59,538 nucleotides of DNA from Streptomyces hayashii (lineage in GTDB: Bacteria; Actinomycetota; Actinomycetes; Streptomycetales; Streptomycetaceae), in assembly GCF_024539815.1 (NCBI RefSeq), contig NZ_JAHHIU010000020.1, positions 1 to 59,538 of the forward strand, written 5' to 3'. Under the pieces are notes generated by a model, which searched no databases, had not been told where the DNA came from, and was given only the letters and a program-made list of their open reading frames with translations. The position numbers and the translations under genes are program-made. Shown here in pieces: positions 33,064-41,990 of the stretch (the first letter of the stretch is position 1; each line of letters starts with the position of its first letter).

Positions 33064-34428
33064 TTACGCCCCGCTCTCGCGCAGCATGTCCTCACGCTCG
33101 ACGATCTTCACGCGCTCCCGGCCCTGCGGCTCGCCCAGCGCCTTCTCGGCGGCGTCCAGCCGGTACCAGCCCTCCCAGGTCGTGAAGCGGACCTCGCGCT
33201 CGGCGAGGAACGCGTCCACGGCCTCCGGCTCGGGCGAGACGGGCGTGTGCAGACGGCCGTTCGCGTGGTCGGCCAGCAGGTTCGACACCGTCTCGTTGGC
33301 GTCGCCCTTGGTGTGGCCGATCAGGCCGATCGGACCACGCCGGATCCACCCCGTGACGTACGTGGACTGCAGGTGCTCGCCGGACTCCTCGATGACGCGG
33401 CCGCCCTCGTCCGGCACCGTGCCCGAGTCGAGGTCCCACGGCAGCTTCGGCAGTTTGTCGGAGAGGTAGCCGACCGCACGGTAGACCGCGCTGACGTCCC
33501 AGTCCTTGAACTCGCCGGTGCCCTTGACGTTGCCGGTGCCGTCGAGGGCGGTGCGCTCGGTGCGCAGCCCGACGACCTTGCCGTCCTCGCCGAGGATCTC
33601 GGCCGGCGACTCGAAGAAGTGCAGGAACAGCTTGTGCGGGCGCTCGCCCACGTCGCGGATCGCCCAGTTCTCCAGTGTCTTGGCGACCATGTCGGCCTGC
33701 TTGTTGCCGCGCCGGGTCGCGATCGAGCCCTCGTCGTAGTCGATGTCCTCGGGGTCGACGACGACCTCGATGGTGGGGGAGTGGTCCAGCTCCCGCAGCT
33801 CCATCGGGGAGAACTTCGCCTGCGCGGGACCGCGCCGGCCGAACACGTGGATCTCCAGCGCCTTGTTGGCCTTCAGGCCCTCGTGGACGTTCGCCGGGAT
33901 CTCCGTCGGCAGCAGCTCGTCCGCCGTCTTCGCCAGGATCCGTGCCACGTCGAGGGCGACGTTGCCGACGCCCAGGACCGCCACCTTCTCGGCCTCCAGC
34001 GGCCAGGTGCGCGGCACGTCGGGGTGGCCGTCGTACCAGGAGACGAAGTCCGCGGCGCCGTAGGAGCCGTCGAGCCCGATCCCGGGGATCGACATCTCGC
34101 GGTCGGCCGTCGCGCCGGTCGAGAAGATCACCGCGTCGTAGAAGGCGCGCAGGTCGTCCAGGCTGATGTCGGTCGGGTAGTCGACGTTGCCGAAGAGGCG
34201 GATCTGCGGCTTGTCGAGGACCTGGTGCAGGGCCGTGATGATGCCCTTGATGCGCGGATGGTCCGGGGCGACGCCGTAGCGGATCAGGCCGAAGGGGGCC
34301 GGCATGCGCTCGAAGAGGTCGATGGAGACACCCGGGTCGGCGGCCACGTCGGACTTGAGCAGCGCGTCGGCGGCGTAGATCCCGGCGGGGCCGGCTCCGA
34401 CAATGGCTACCCGCAGGGGGCGGGGCAT
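33064..34428 (-). CDS. FprA-type ferredoxin-NADP+ reductase
   Basis: A 454-residue FAD/NADPH oxidoreductase resembling mycobacterial FprA and adrenodoxin reductase. It moves electrons from NADPH to ferredoxins that feed cytochromes P450 and other enzymes. Motifs: FAD fold VAIVGAGPAGIYAADALL, APFGLIRYGVAPDHPRIKG, NADP site VAVLGVGNVALDVARIL and the C-terminal STYVTGWIRRGPIGLIGHTK. All the expected sites are intact and the length is normal. A possible iron box and a separate AT-rich dyad lie upstream, so iron control is plausible. Confidence 0.93.
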   Translation of the reverse strand: MPRPLRVAIVGAGPAGIYAADALLKSDVAADPGVSIDLFERMPAPFGLIRYGVAPDHPRIKGIITALHQVLDKPQIRLFGNVDYPTDISLDDLRAFYDAVIFSTGATADREMSIPGIGLDGSYGAADFVSWYDGHPDVPRTWPLEAEKVAVLGVGNVALDVARILAKTADELLPTEIPANVHEGLKANKALEIHVFGRRGPAQAKFSPMELRELDHSPTIEVVVDPEDIDYDEGSIATRRGNKQADMVAKTLENWAIRDVGERPHKLFLHFFESPAEILGEDGKVVGLRTERTALDGTGNVKGTGEFKDWDVSAVYRAVGYLSDKLPKLPWDLDSGTVPDEGGRVIEESGEHLQSTYVTGWIRRGPIGLIGHTKGDANETVSNLLADHANGRLHTPVSPEPEAVDAFLAEREVRFTTWEGWYRLDAAEKALGEPQGRERVKIVEREDMLRESGA

Positions 34429-34473
34429 GATCAGGTTCCCTTCGAGTGGCGATAGATCGACTCGGGGGAAGCC

Positions 34474-34492
34474 TAAACTGAGGCATGCCTAA
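34474..34492 (-). promoter_or_regulatory. Possible DmdR/IdeR iron box
   Basis: The 19-base stretch with core TGAGGCATGCCTAA matches about 12 of 19 positions of the TTAGGTTAGGCTAACCTAA-type iron box, with near-perfect symmetry in the core. It is 46-64 bases upstream of the ferredoxin reductase start, where a repressor would act. Confidence 0.5.
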
Positions 34493-34518
34493 CCCGGTAC
34501 GCGGGTCCGGTCTATGGA

Positions 34519-34539
34519 CTCATAACCATTACTTATGAG
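34519..34539. promoter_or_regulatory. AT-rich dyad
   Basis: CTCATAA and TTATGAG separated by seven bases, between the ferredoxin reductase promoter and the end of the phosphatase gene at 34574. Rare AT content here suggests a regulator site; a weak terminator for the phosphatase gene is the alternative. Confidence 0.45.
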
Positions 34540-34573
34540 CGGCGCGGCCGACCGGCACGACGGTCGACCGCCC

Positions 34574-37270
34574 TCACGGCAGGGGCTGTTCGGCCCAGAT
34601 GACCTTGCCCTTGGGCGTGTAGCGGGTGCCCCACCGATCGGTGAGCTGCGCCACGAGGAACAGCCCCCGCCCGCCCTCGTCGGTCATGGCCGCGTACCGC
34701 AGATGCGGCGAGGTGCTGCTGCTGTCGGAGACCTCGCAGATCAGGGTGCGGTCGCGCAGCAGCCGCACGGTCACGGGCGCGCTGCCGTAACGGATCGCGT
34801 TGGTCACCAGCTCGCTCAGGATCAGCTCCGTCGTGAAGGACAGTTCCTCCAGGTCCCAGCGCGCCAGCTGCCGGACCACCGCCGCCCGCACCTCGCCGAC
34901 CGCCGCCGGATCCACCGGCACGTCCCACTCGGCGACCCGGTCCGCGCCCAGCGCCCGGGTGTGCGCGACGATCAGCGCGATGTCGTCGTTCGGGCGGGCC
35001 GGCAGCAGATCGTCCAGGACGCCCTGGCAGATCTGTTCCGGCGAACGCCCGGCGCCCCGCCCCAGAGCGGTGCGCAGCAGCTCCAGACCGGTGTCGATGT
35101 CCCGTTCCCGGTCCTCGACCAGCCCATCGGTGTACAGCACCAGCCGACTGCCCTCGGCGAGTTCCAGCTCCACCGTCTCGAACGGCAGCCCGCCCAGCCC
35201 GAGCGGGGGCCCGGCGGGCACGTCGAGATACTCGACCCGGCCGTCGGGATGGACCAGCGCAGGCGGCGGATGGCCGGCGCGGGAGATCGCGCAGCGCCGG
35301 GAGACCGGGTCGTAGATGGCGTACAGACAGGTCGCCCCGGACACCGGCGCGTTGGCGCTGTCGTCCGCCTCGTCCTGGTCGATGCGGGCCACCAACTCGT
35401 CCAGCAGCCCGAGGAGTTCCTCCGGCGCCAGGTCCAGAGCGGAGAAGTTGTGGACCGCCGTGCGCAGTCGGCCCATGGTCGCCGCCGCGTGCAGCCCGTG
35501 GCCCACCACGTCGCCCACCACCAACGCCACCCGGGCCCCCGACAGGGGCAGCACGTCGAACCAGTCGCCGCCCACGCCCGCCTGCGCCGGCAGGTACCGG
35601 TAGGCGATGTCCAGGGCGTTCTGCTCCGGCAGGGTGCGCGGCAGCAGACTGCGCTGCAACGTGACGGCCATGCCGTGCTCACGCGTGAAGCGACGGGCGT
35701 TGTCGATGGAGATCGCGGCCCGCGCCACCAGTTCCTCCGCGAGCACCACCTCGTCCGGGTCGAACGGGTCGGGCCGCTCCGAGCGCCAGAAACTGACCAC
35801 GCCCAGGGTCAGGGCCCCGGTCCGCACCGGCACCGTGATCAGCGAGTGGATGCCGAACTCCACGACCTGCTCGGTGCGTTCGAGGTCCTGCGCCCGCCAG
35901 CCCGGCGCCCGGGCGAGACTGGCCTCCAGGACTGCGTGCGCGTCGCGCAGACTGCGGGCCTGCGGCGCGCTGTCCACGAACCGGATCCGCTCGCCCACCG
36001 CGTACAGCGGCACACCCTTGCGGATCGCGCTCATCGCCGTGCGCCGCAGCGCGCCGCGCGCCTCCGGCTCCTCGCCGTCCAGCACGGCGTCGAAGAGGTC
36101 GACGGTCGCGTAGTCCGCGAACCTCGGCACGGCCAGCTCCGTCAGCTCCTCGGCGGTACGGGCCACGTCCAGGCTCGTCCCGATGCCCACTCCCGCCGCG
36201 TACAGCATGTCGAGGCGCTCGCGCGCCGCCTCCGCCCGGCCCGACAGGGCACGCAGTTCCGTGGAGTCGCGCAGCGTGGCGACGCTTCCCGCCGGCCCGC
36301 CCGCCAGATCGGTGGGCCGCTGGTTGATCGCCAGCAGCCGGTCCCCGACCAGGTGCACCTCGTCGGTGACCATCCGCCCGGAGGCCAGCAGTTCCGCGGT
36401 GTCCCGGTCCAGCCCCAGGTCGAGAACCTGCCGGCGTTCGGCGTCCGGGGGCAGGTCGAGCAGGCGCTGCGCCTCGTCGTTGGCGAGCAGCAGGTCGCCC
36501 TCGCCGCCGACGATGATCACGCCTTCGCGCACGGCGTGCAGCACCGCGTCGTGGTGCTCGTACATGCGGGTCATCTCGCGCGGCCCGAGGCCGTGGGTCT
36601 GGCGCAGCAGCCGTCGGCTGACCAGGGCCGTGCTCGCGGTGGCCAGGGCCAGGGCGACGGCGGCGCTGACCAGCAGCAGGGGCAGCTGCCGGTCGGCCGT
36701 GCCGCCGACGTGGGCCGTGGTGATGCCGGACGACACCAGCCCGACCACCTTCCCGTCGGGCCCCCGCACGGGCACCACGGCCTGGACCAGCCGGCCGATC
36801 GTCCCGTCGACCTCCTCGACCACGATGCCGCCGTCCAGCGCGGGCTGAATGGTCCCGACGAACTTCTTCCCGATACGGTCCGGTTTGGGATGGGTGTAGC
36901 GGATGCCGTCGGTGTTCATCACGACGATGAAGTCCATGTCCGAGGCCTTGCGGGCGGCCTCGGCCCGGGGCTGGAGGATCGCCGTCGGATCCGGGCTGTC
37001 CAGTGCCGCGACCATGCCCGGCGAGTTGGCGAACGTCTGCGCGACGGCGACGGAGCGGTTACGCGCCTCCTGGGTGGTGTCGTGCCGCACCTGGAGCAGC
37101 AGCGCCACCACGGCGGCCACCACCAGCAGCAGCACGATGACCACCTGCAGGACGAACACCTGCGCGGCGAGACTGCGCCCGCCGAGCGTGGACTCGGGCG
37201 TACGCCGGGCCCCCGGGTCCCGGGGACGACGGGCCGGCCGGGCATCCGAGCGCCCCAGGAGTCGGACCAT
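34574..37270 (-). CDS. Sensor SpoIIE phosphatase with kinase-like domain
   Basis: An 898-residue membrane signalling protein. Order: TM1 (VFVLQVVIVLLLVVAAVVAL), an outside Cache-like sensor (to about 190, with FIVVMNTDGIRYTHPKPDRI), TM2 (LPLLLVSAAVALALATAS), PAS (240-340), GAF (350-530), PP2C SpoIIE (540-750; GGDWFDV, GDVVGHG, NDDIALIVA) and a C-terminal HATPase anti-sigma kinase-like domain (765-898; ELILSELVTNAIRYG, GGRGLFLVAQLTDRWG). It thus holds opposing phosphatase and kinase-like modules for STAS proteins. The sensor resembles DcuS/CitA types, so a small carboxylate is a possible signal. The similar gene at 37338 lies just upstream on the same strand. Confidence 0.93.
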   Translation of the reverse strand: MVRLLGRSDARPARRPRDPGARRTPESTLGGRSLAAQVFVLQVVIVLLLVVAAVVALLLQVRHDTTQEARNRSVAVAQTFANSPGMVAALDSPDPTAILQPRAEAARKASDMDFIVVMNTDGIRYTHPKPDRIGKKFVGTIQPALDGGIVVEEVDGTIGRLVQAVVPVRGPDGKVVGLVSSGITTAHVGGTADRQLPLLLVSAAVALALATASTALVSRRLLRQTHGLGPREMTRMYEHHDAVLHAVREGVIIVGGEGDLLLANDEAQRLLDLPPDAERRQVLDLGLDRDTAELLASGRMVTDEVHLVGDRLLAINQRPTDLAGGPAGSVATLRDSTELRALSGRAEAARERLDMLYAAGVGIGTSLDVARTAEELTELAVPRFADYATVDLFDAVLDGEEPEARGALRRTAMSAIRKGVPLYAVGERIRFVDSAPQARSLRDAHAVLEASLARAPGWRAQDLERTEQVVEFGIHSLITVPVRTGALTLGVVSFWRSERPDPFDPDEVVLAEELVARAAISIDNARRFTREHGMAVTLQRSLLPRTLPEQNALDIAYRYLPAQAGVGGDWFDVLPLSGARVALVVGDVVGHGLHAAATMGRLRTAVHNFSALDLAPEELLGLLDELVARIDQDEADDSANAPVSGATCLYAIYDPVSRRCAISRAGHPPPALVHPDGRVEYLDVPAGPPLGLGGLPFETVELELAEGSRLVLYTDGLVEDRERDIDTGLELLRTALGRGAGRSPEQICQGVLDDLLPARPNDDIALIVAHTRALGADRVAEWDVPVDPAAVGEVRAAVVRQLARWDLEELSFTTELILSELVTNAIRYGSAPVTVRLLRDRTLICEVSDSSSTSPHLRYAAMTDEGGRGLFLVAQLTDRWGTRYTPKGKVIWAEQPLP

Positions 37271-37337
37271 GTGCCATGTCTACACTGCCCGGCCGGAAGA
37301 GGCGAGAGGCGTCACACAGGGTCACAGGACGCGCCCC

Positions 37338-40022
37338 TCATCCTCGCCCCGGGTGATCATTTCGGCCCTCGCGCCGGGTGGCCAGGAGCAGGGCGATGTC
37401 GTCGGGCCGGTCGGGGGTCTGCCGGGCCAGGGCGGTGAGCCGGTCGGCGACGGCCCCGAGCGACCGGCCGGGCGCGCCGTCGGCCAAGGAGCCGGGAGCG
37501 CCGGGAGCGCCGGGAGCGCCGGGAGTACCGGGAGCACCGGGAGCGCCGGGATCGGCGGCGTCGGCGGCCGGGGTCCGCGCGGGGCCGCCGTGCCCGCTCC
37601 CGGGCCGCTCCGCCGGCCCGCCGGCCTCGGCCAGGGCCCTGCGCAGCGCCGTGATGCCCTCGTCGATGTCGTGGCCGGGCCGCTCGACCAGCCCGTCCGT
37701 GTACAGGGCGAGGATCGCGCCCGGCTCCAACCGCAGCTCGGTGACCGGGTAGTGGGCCCGCGGGTCCACCCCGAGGACCACTCCGCCGGGCAGCTCCACG
37801 ACGTCGGTCCGGCCGTCCGGGTGGCGCAGCAGCGGCGGCAGGTGCCCGGCGCGGGCGGCCCGGGCCAGACCCGTGGCCGGGTCCAGCCGGACATAGCAGC
37901 AGCTGGCGAACTGGCCCGGATCGAGGTCGATGAGCAGCCGGTTCGTGCCGCCCATGACCTCCTGCGGAGGCCGGTCGGAGAGCGCGAACGCCCGCACGGC
38001 GCTGCGCAGCTGCCCCATGGTGGCCGCCGCCTGCACCCCGTGCCCCTGTACGTCGCCGATGACCAGGGCGAGTCCGTCCCCGGCCTCCACGACGTCGTAC
38101 CAGTCCCCGCCCACGTCCATGCCCTCGGTGCCCGGCAGATAGCGGCCGGCGGTCTCCACGCGCGGGTGCTGCGACAGCCGCCGGGGGAGCAGCGCCTGCT
38201 GGAGCCCCCGGGCGAGGGCGGCCTCGGTGTCGTAGCGCTGGGCCTTCTCCATCGCGTGGGCGATCAGCCCGGCGAGGGCGGTGAGCACCGTGCGTTCCTC
38301 GGAGCGGAAGCTGCGCGAGCGGTCGAAGCCGAGGATGCACGAGCCGACCGGCCGGCCGGAGGCGATCAGCGGAAGGAAGGCCCGGGCGCCCTCCTCCGCG
38401 TCGAGGGCGATGCCCGGATAGGCGCCGGCCAGCTGCTGCATCGAGTCGAAGAAGAGCGGGCGGCCCGTGGTGAGCGTCTCCACGCCCGGCAGCCGGGCGT
38501 CCAGGCCCACCCCTTCGAAGGGCGCGAGGAAGCCCTTGGGGAAACCGGACTCCCACGCCAGGTACAGATGACGCTCCTGGAGCAGGTAGATGGCGAGCAT
38601 GCGGCCCCCGAACGCCGGCAGCAGCTCCTGCATCACCACCGCCGACACCTGCCGGGCGGTGACCGCCTCCGTCAGCGCGATGGCCAGCACGATGGGCCGG
38701 TAGAAGGGGGCGGTCGAGGCGGCGACGTCGGGCGCGGGAGCGTCCGTGTCCGCGGGCTCGGGGACCGCGTCGTCCGGGACCCGGTTCGCCGGGACGGCGG
38801 TGCAGGTGACGAGGTCGGCCCCGGGGTAGAGCGAGACACGCAGCCAGTCCCCCTCATAGGGACGCATGTCCGAGGGCCGGTCGGCGGTGGCGGGGCGCCG
38901 CACATGGAAGTGCGTCGGCTCCGGCGCCAGCAGGACGCCCCGCAGATGCTCCTCGCAGGTGGGCTGGTTCAGCCAGGGCACGGAATCCCACAGCGACCGG
39001 CCGACCAGCAGCTCGCGCGGCACGCCCAGGAGCTGCCCGGCCCGGGGGTTGGCGTAGACCACGAACCCCATCCGGTCCAGGCAGAACACGCCCTCCGGAA
39101 GCAGGTCGGCGGCCCCGTCGGCGAGGGCGCCCGGACCGGGGTCGAGGAGGACCCCCGCGACGCGGGACGGCGCGGAGGGGGACCCGGCGGGAGCGTCCGC
39201 CGGGCTCTGCTCCCCCCTCGCCTCCCAGAGCTCCAGCAGCCGCAGGCCGCCCTCGACGGTGCGCAGCCGGACCGGCAACGGAGGCGGACGGCCCTGGGCC
39301 GTCCGGGCGAACAGGCCGGGCAGCCGCAGCGCGTCCGTGGCGTCGACGGCCCCCACCAACGCGTCCAGAGTCCCGGGGAACGCGCCCCCGGGCAGCCCGA
39401 GGAGGATCCGCGCGTGCTCGTCCACGGCCACGGCGCCGGTCGCCGGGTCCCAGGAGAACCGCCCGACGCGCCCGGGCGCCGGACCCGCGGCCGGCGGCCG
39501 CACGCACAACGGTTCCTCGTCCCAGGTGACGGGCCGGCCGTCCGCCGCCCGCCGCAGCAGGGCCGCTCCCAGCGTGTCGGCCACCGCCGTCAGCCGTTCC
39601 CGGCCGGCCAGCGCCTCCGCCGGGTCGGCGACGGCCGAGCGCAGCACGGTCAGCACCCCGAACGAGCGGCCGCCCGCGGTGACGGGCACGTACAGGGAGC
39701 CGAACTGGAAGGGCAGGCCCGCGGCGAACTGCGGATAGCGGCGCATCATCTCCGTGGCGTTGGCCAGCACCACCGGCACGCCCGTGCGGTGCGCCTCGGC
39801 CACCGGGAAGGGCCGGTCGACGTTCACCCGCCACCAGGCGCGGAACAGCGGACCCGGCAGCCCCGTGAGCACGGCCAGCCGGAGCAGTCCGGGCGTGCCG
39901 GCGCACAGGTACACGCCCCCGGAGCTGCCGTCCGCCGCCCGCAGCGCCTCCGCCACGGCCACGGTCAGCAGCGCGGGCGGCGGTCCGGACGTCTTCCGCT
40001 CGTTCGCTGCGCTCCCAGTCAT
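37338..40022 (-). CDS. GAF/PAS SpoIIE phosphatase with Gly-Ala-Pro insert
   Basis: An 894-residue soluble phosphatase. ATG 40022 (MTGSAANERK) is preferred, as the upstream extension is low-quality sequence. Order: N-terminal GAF-like domain (10-170), PAS (about 200-290), second PAS (about 310-420, with FCLDRMGFVVYANPRAGQLL), GAF (430-620) and PP2C SpoIIE (640-890; GGDWYDV, GDVQGHGVQAAATMG, DDIALLLA). It has no membrane helix and no HATPase domain. Inside the phosphatase domain a collagen-like run of GAPG units is encoded by seven 9-bp repeats (37492-37554). It lies 67 bases upstream of the sensor phosphatase on the same strand, so the pair may be cotranscribed. Confidence 0.9.
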   Translation of the reverse strand: MTGSAANERKTSGPPPALLTVAVAEALRAADGSSGGVYLCAGTPGLLRLAVLTGLPGPLFRAWWRVNVDRPFPVAEAHRTGVPVVLANATEMMRRYPQFAAGLPFQFGSLYVPVTAGGRSFGVLTVLRSAVADPAEALAGRERLTAVADTLGAALLRRAADGRPVTWDEEPLCVRPPAAGPAPGRVGRFSWDPATGAVAVDEHARILLGLPGGAFPGTLDALVGAVDATDALRLPGLFARTAQGRPPPLPVRLRTVEGGLRLLELWEARGEQSPADAPAGSPSAPSRVAGVLLDPGPGALADGAADLLPEGVFCLDRMGFVVYANPRAGQLLGVPRELLVGRSLWDSVPWLNQPTCEEHLRGVLLAPEPTHFHVRRPATADRPSDMRPYEGDWLRVSLYPGADLVTCTAVPANRVPDDAVPEPADTDAPAPDVAASTAPFYRPIVLAIALTEAVTARQVSAVVMQELLPAFGGRMLAIYLLQERHLYLAWESGFPKGFLAPFEGVGLDARLPGVETLTTGRPLFFDSMQQLAGAYPGIALDAEEGARAFLPLIASGRPVGSCILGFDRSRSFRSEERTVLTALAGLIAHAMEKAQRYDTEAALARGLQQALLPRRLSQHPRVETAGRYLPGTEGMDVGGDWYDVVEAGDGLALVIGDVQGHGVQAAATMGQLRSAVRAFALSDRPPQEVMGGTNRLLIDLDPGQFASCCYVRLDPATGLARAARAGHLPPLLRHPDGRTDVVELPGGVVLGVDPRAHYPVTELRLEPGAILALYTDGLVERPGHDIDEGITALRRALAEAGGPAERPGSGHGGPARTPAADAADPGAPGAPGTPGAPGAPGAPGSLADGAPGRSLGAVADRLTALARQTPDRPDDIALLLATRREGRNDHPGRG
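37492..37554. repeat. Seven 9-bp repeats coding Gly-Ala-Pro
   Basis: Units of CCGGGAGCG with small variations. They encode GAPG-type tripeptides in frame within the phosphatase gene, so unit gain or loss changes only linker length. Confidence 0.9.
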
Positions 40023-40140
40023 CGGCCTTACCTCGTCCGTGCCGCGCGTGGGCGACACAGCAAGAATGCGCCACACCCGGCGGGATGTGCATCCTCGCGT
40101 CGGCCGGGAGATCCGCTCCGGGCGGGGTATCCGCCCCGCC

Positions 40141-40989
40141 ATGGGTGACATTCTGGTGGGCGCATGCTCGTGGACGGACCGGGCGCTGGTCTCCAGCGGC
40201 TGGTATCCCCCCGGCCGGCGCGACGCGGAGGGCCGGTTGCGCCACTACGCCGAACGCTTTCCGGTCGTCGAGGTCGACGCGACCTATTACGCGCTGCCCG
40301 CGGAGCGCACGAGCGGGCTGTGGACACAGCGGACCCCGGAGGACTTCGTGTTCGACGTGAAAGCCTTCTCCCTGCTGACCGGCCACCCCACCCGGTCCGC
40401 GGTGCTGCCGCCCGGGCTGCCCGACGACGTGCGCGGTCCGAAGGCGCTGGACGAGGTGTGGCGCAGGTTCGCGGACGGCATCGAGCCGTTGCGGGAGACG
40501 GGCCGGCTGGGCGCAGTCCTCTTCCAGTTCCCGCCGTGGTTCCGCCCCGGCGTGCGCGCCCGCGTGTTCCTCGCACAGTGCGCCGAGCGCACCGCGGGCT
40601 GGCCGGTCTGTGTGGAGTTCCGGCATCCGCAGTGGTGGCGGGGCGCCGAGCAGCGGCGGATCACCGCCGATCTGCTGCGGTCCTACGGGTTCGCCGCCGT
40701 CGCCGTCGACATGGAGCAGTCCCTGGCGTCGGCGATACCGCCGGTCACGCCCGTCACCTGCGGGCGACTGGCCGTCGTCCGGCTGCACGGACGCAGCCGC
40801 GCCTGGGGAAGCGGCAGCAAGGAGGACCGCTTCCGGCACGAGTACGCCGACGCGGAGCTGGCGGAGTGGACGCCCAGGGTGCGCGAGCTCGCCCGGGGGA
40901 CCGAGCAGGTGCATGTGCTGTTCAACAACTGCTGCGGGGACGCCGCCGTACGCGCCGCCGCGAGGATGCGCGAGCTGCTCGACAGCTGA
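40141..40989 (+). CDS. DUF72 family protein
   Basis: A 282-residue TIM-barrel-like DUF72 protein (YecE family). Motifs: ILVGACSWTD at the start, FPVVEVDATYYALP, FVFDVKAFSLLTGHPT, GAVLFQFPPWF, VCVEFRHPQWW and VHVLFNNCCGDAAVRAA. These are the conserved family positions, but the activity is unknown. Start ATG 40141 begins the family core. It is divergent from the 37338 phosphatase (118-base gap) and convergent with the lipoprotein gene. Confidence 0.9.
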   Translation: MGDILVGACSWTDRALVSSGWYPPGRRDAEGRLRHYAERFPVVEVDATYYALPAERTSGLWTQRTPEDFVFDVKAFSLLTGHPTRSAVLPPGLPDDVRGPKALDEVWRRFADGIEPLRETGRLGAVLFQFPPWFRPGVRARVFLAQCAERTAGWPVCVEFRHPQWWRGAEQRRITADLLRSYGFAAVAVDMEQSLASAIPPVTPVTCGRLAVVRLHGRSRAWGSGSKEDRFRHEYADAELAEWTPRVRELARGTEQVHVLFNNCCGDAAVRAAARMRELLDS

Positions 40990-40997
40990 CCGGCTCC

Positions 40998-41057
40998 GGC
41001 TCCGGCCGGGCGGCCCGGAGGGAGCCCCGGCTCCGGCCGGGCGGCCCGGAGGGAGCC
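40998..41057. terminator. Tandem duplicated hairpin terminator
   Basis: Two identical 29-base hairpins (40998-41026 and 41029-41057, 31-base period), each with GGCTCC/GGAGCC and an inner GGCCG/CGGCC stem, between convergent stops at 40989 and 41074. Confidence 0.8.
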
Positions 41058-41073
41058 GGTGTGCCCGCGCCCG

Positions 41074-41796
41074 TCAGGCGGCGTTGACGTGCAGGGTGCT
41101 CTTGGCGAGCTCGTACGCCGGGAGCATCGCCTCGTGCTCCTGGTCGTCCAACCCGCCGAGGTGCAGCACCACCGGACCCCTGGGGGTGATGACGGCGAGC
41201 GCGTGCTCCGTCCTGGTCTCCTCCAGGAGCTCGCTCCTCGTGACGTACTCGACCTCGGCGCCCGTGACGTCACCCGAGGTGAAGGGGCGGTACACGGCCT
41301 TGCTCGCCCCCTTCTCCGCGGTGACGAAGCCCTTCAGCACGGCGCGCGCGTCGGCGGCGCCCGGCTCACCGGTCCACACGCGCAGGAAGCCGATCTTCCC
41401 CGCGGGCTTGGCGTCGATCTCGCAGGCCATGGTGACGGGCCCCTGGCGCAGCAGCGCGTCGGCGAGCCCGGCCATGTCGCCGGTGGCGGGCGAAGCCTTC
41501 TTGGCGTCGACCGCCTTGGCCTTCCAGAACTCCGCGACGTCGAAGGCGACCGGAAGCTCGCACGCGGACCCGGCGGCCCCCACGGACCCGCCGCGCGCGG
41601 CCGCCTTCGCGGTGGCCCCGGCCGCTGCGCCGGCCGACGCTCCTGCCGTGCTCGCCGTCGCGCCCGCGTCGTCCTCCGCGGCCGCGCATCCCGTCAGCAG
41701 CCCCGTCAACAGGGCTGCCAGCGTCAGCCCTTGCCGTACGTTCCGGCCGTTCCCCACGTTCCCCACGTTCCCCACGTTCCCCACCCCACGGCGCAC
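41074..41796 (-). CDS. Lipoprotein of unknown function
   Basis: A 240-residue secreted lipoprotein. GTG 41796 is supported by AGGAG eight bases upstream. The signal peptide has an n-region made of VGN repeats, a core LTLAALLTGLL and lipobox LTGC, so the mature protein is lipid-anchored outside the membrane. An Ala/Gly/Thr-rich linker follows. The domain from about residue 80 has two Cys (SACELPVAF, VTMACEID) likely to form a disulphide, and SKAVYRPFTSGDV and GPVVLHLGGLDDQEHEAMLP. I do not recognise the family. Convergent with DUF72 gene. Confidence 0.8.
   Translation of the reverse strand: MRRGVGNVGNVGNVGNGRNVRQGLTLAALLTGLLTGCAAAEDDAGATASTAGASAGAAAGATAKAAARGGSVGAAGSACELPVAFDVAEFWKAKAVDAKKASPATGDMAGLADALLRQGPVTMACEIDAKPAGKIGFLRVWTGEPGAADARAVLKGFVTAEKGASKAVYRPFTSGDVTGAEVEYVTRSELLEETRTEHALAVITPRGPVVLHLGGLDDQEHEAMLPAYELAKSTLHVNAA
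41749..41784. repeat. Four 9-bp repeats in lipoprotein signal peptide
   Basis: Tandem GTTCCCCAC units encode VGN repeats on the - strand in the n-region of the signal peptide. Confidence 0.9.
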
Positions 41797-41990
41797 CGCT
41801 GAGTCTCCTCTCGACGCCGGCGCGATGCCGGCGGAGCACTGTAACCGGGAGACACGTGGCCTGCGCCACCGAGATTCCCCGCCCGGCCCGCAGACCGGGG
41901 AACCGGGGAATGCCCCGGGAGCCCACCGCGTTGGAACGCCTGACTGGCATGCACCGCTCAAAAGGCGCGAGCCGGTGAAAGGAGATTCCC

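Noticed and set aside
34535..37438. 967-codon open frame on the + strand over the sensor phosphatase
   Set aside because: Shadow of a high-GC gene; it shows His/Arg/Gln-rich sequence without any domain.
37492..37554. Short repeats resembling a CRISPR or VNTR array
   Set aside because: Nine-base in-frame units inside a coding gene with no spacers.
36903..40148. 1081-codon open frame on the + strand
   Set aside because: Antisense to the 37338 phosphatase; no domain or ribosome site.
41797..41990. Zur box before rpmG
   Set aside because: No sequence close to the TGAAAATGATTTTCA-type site was found.
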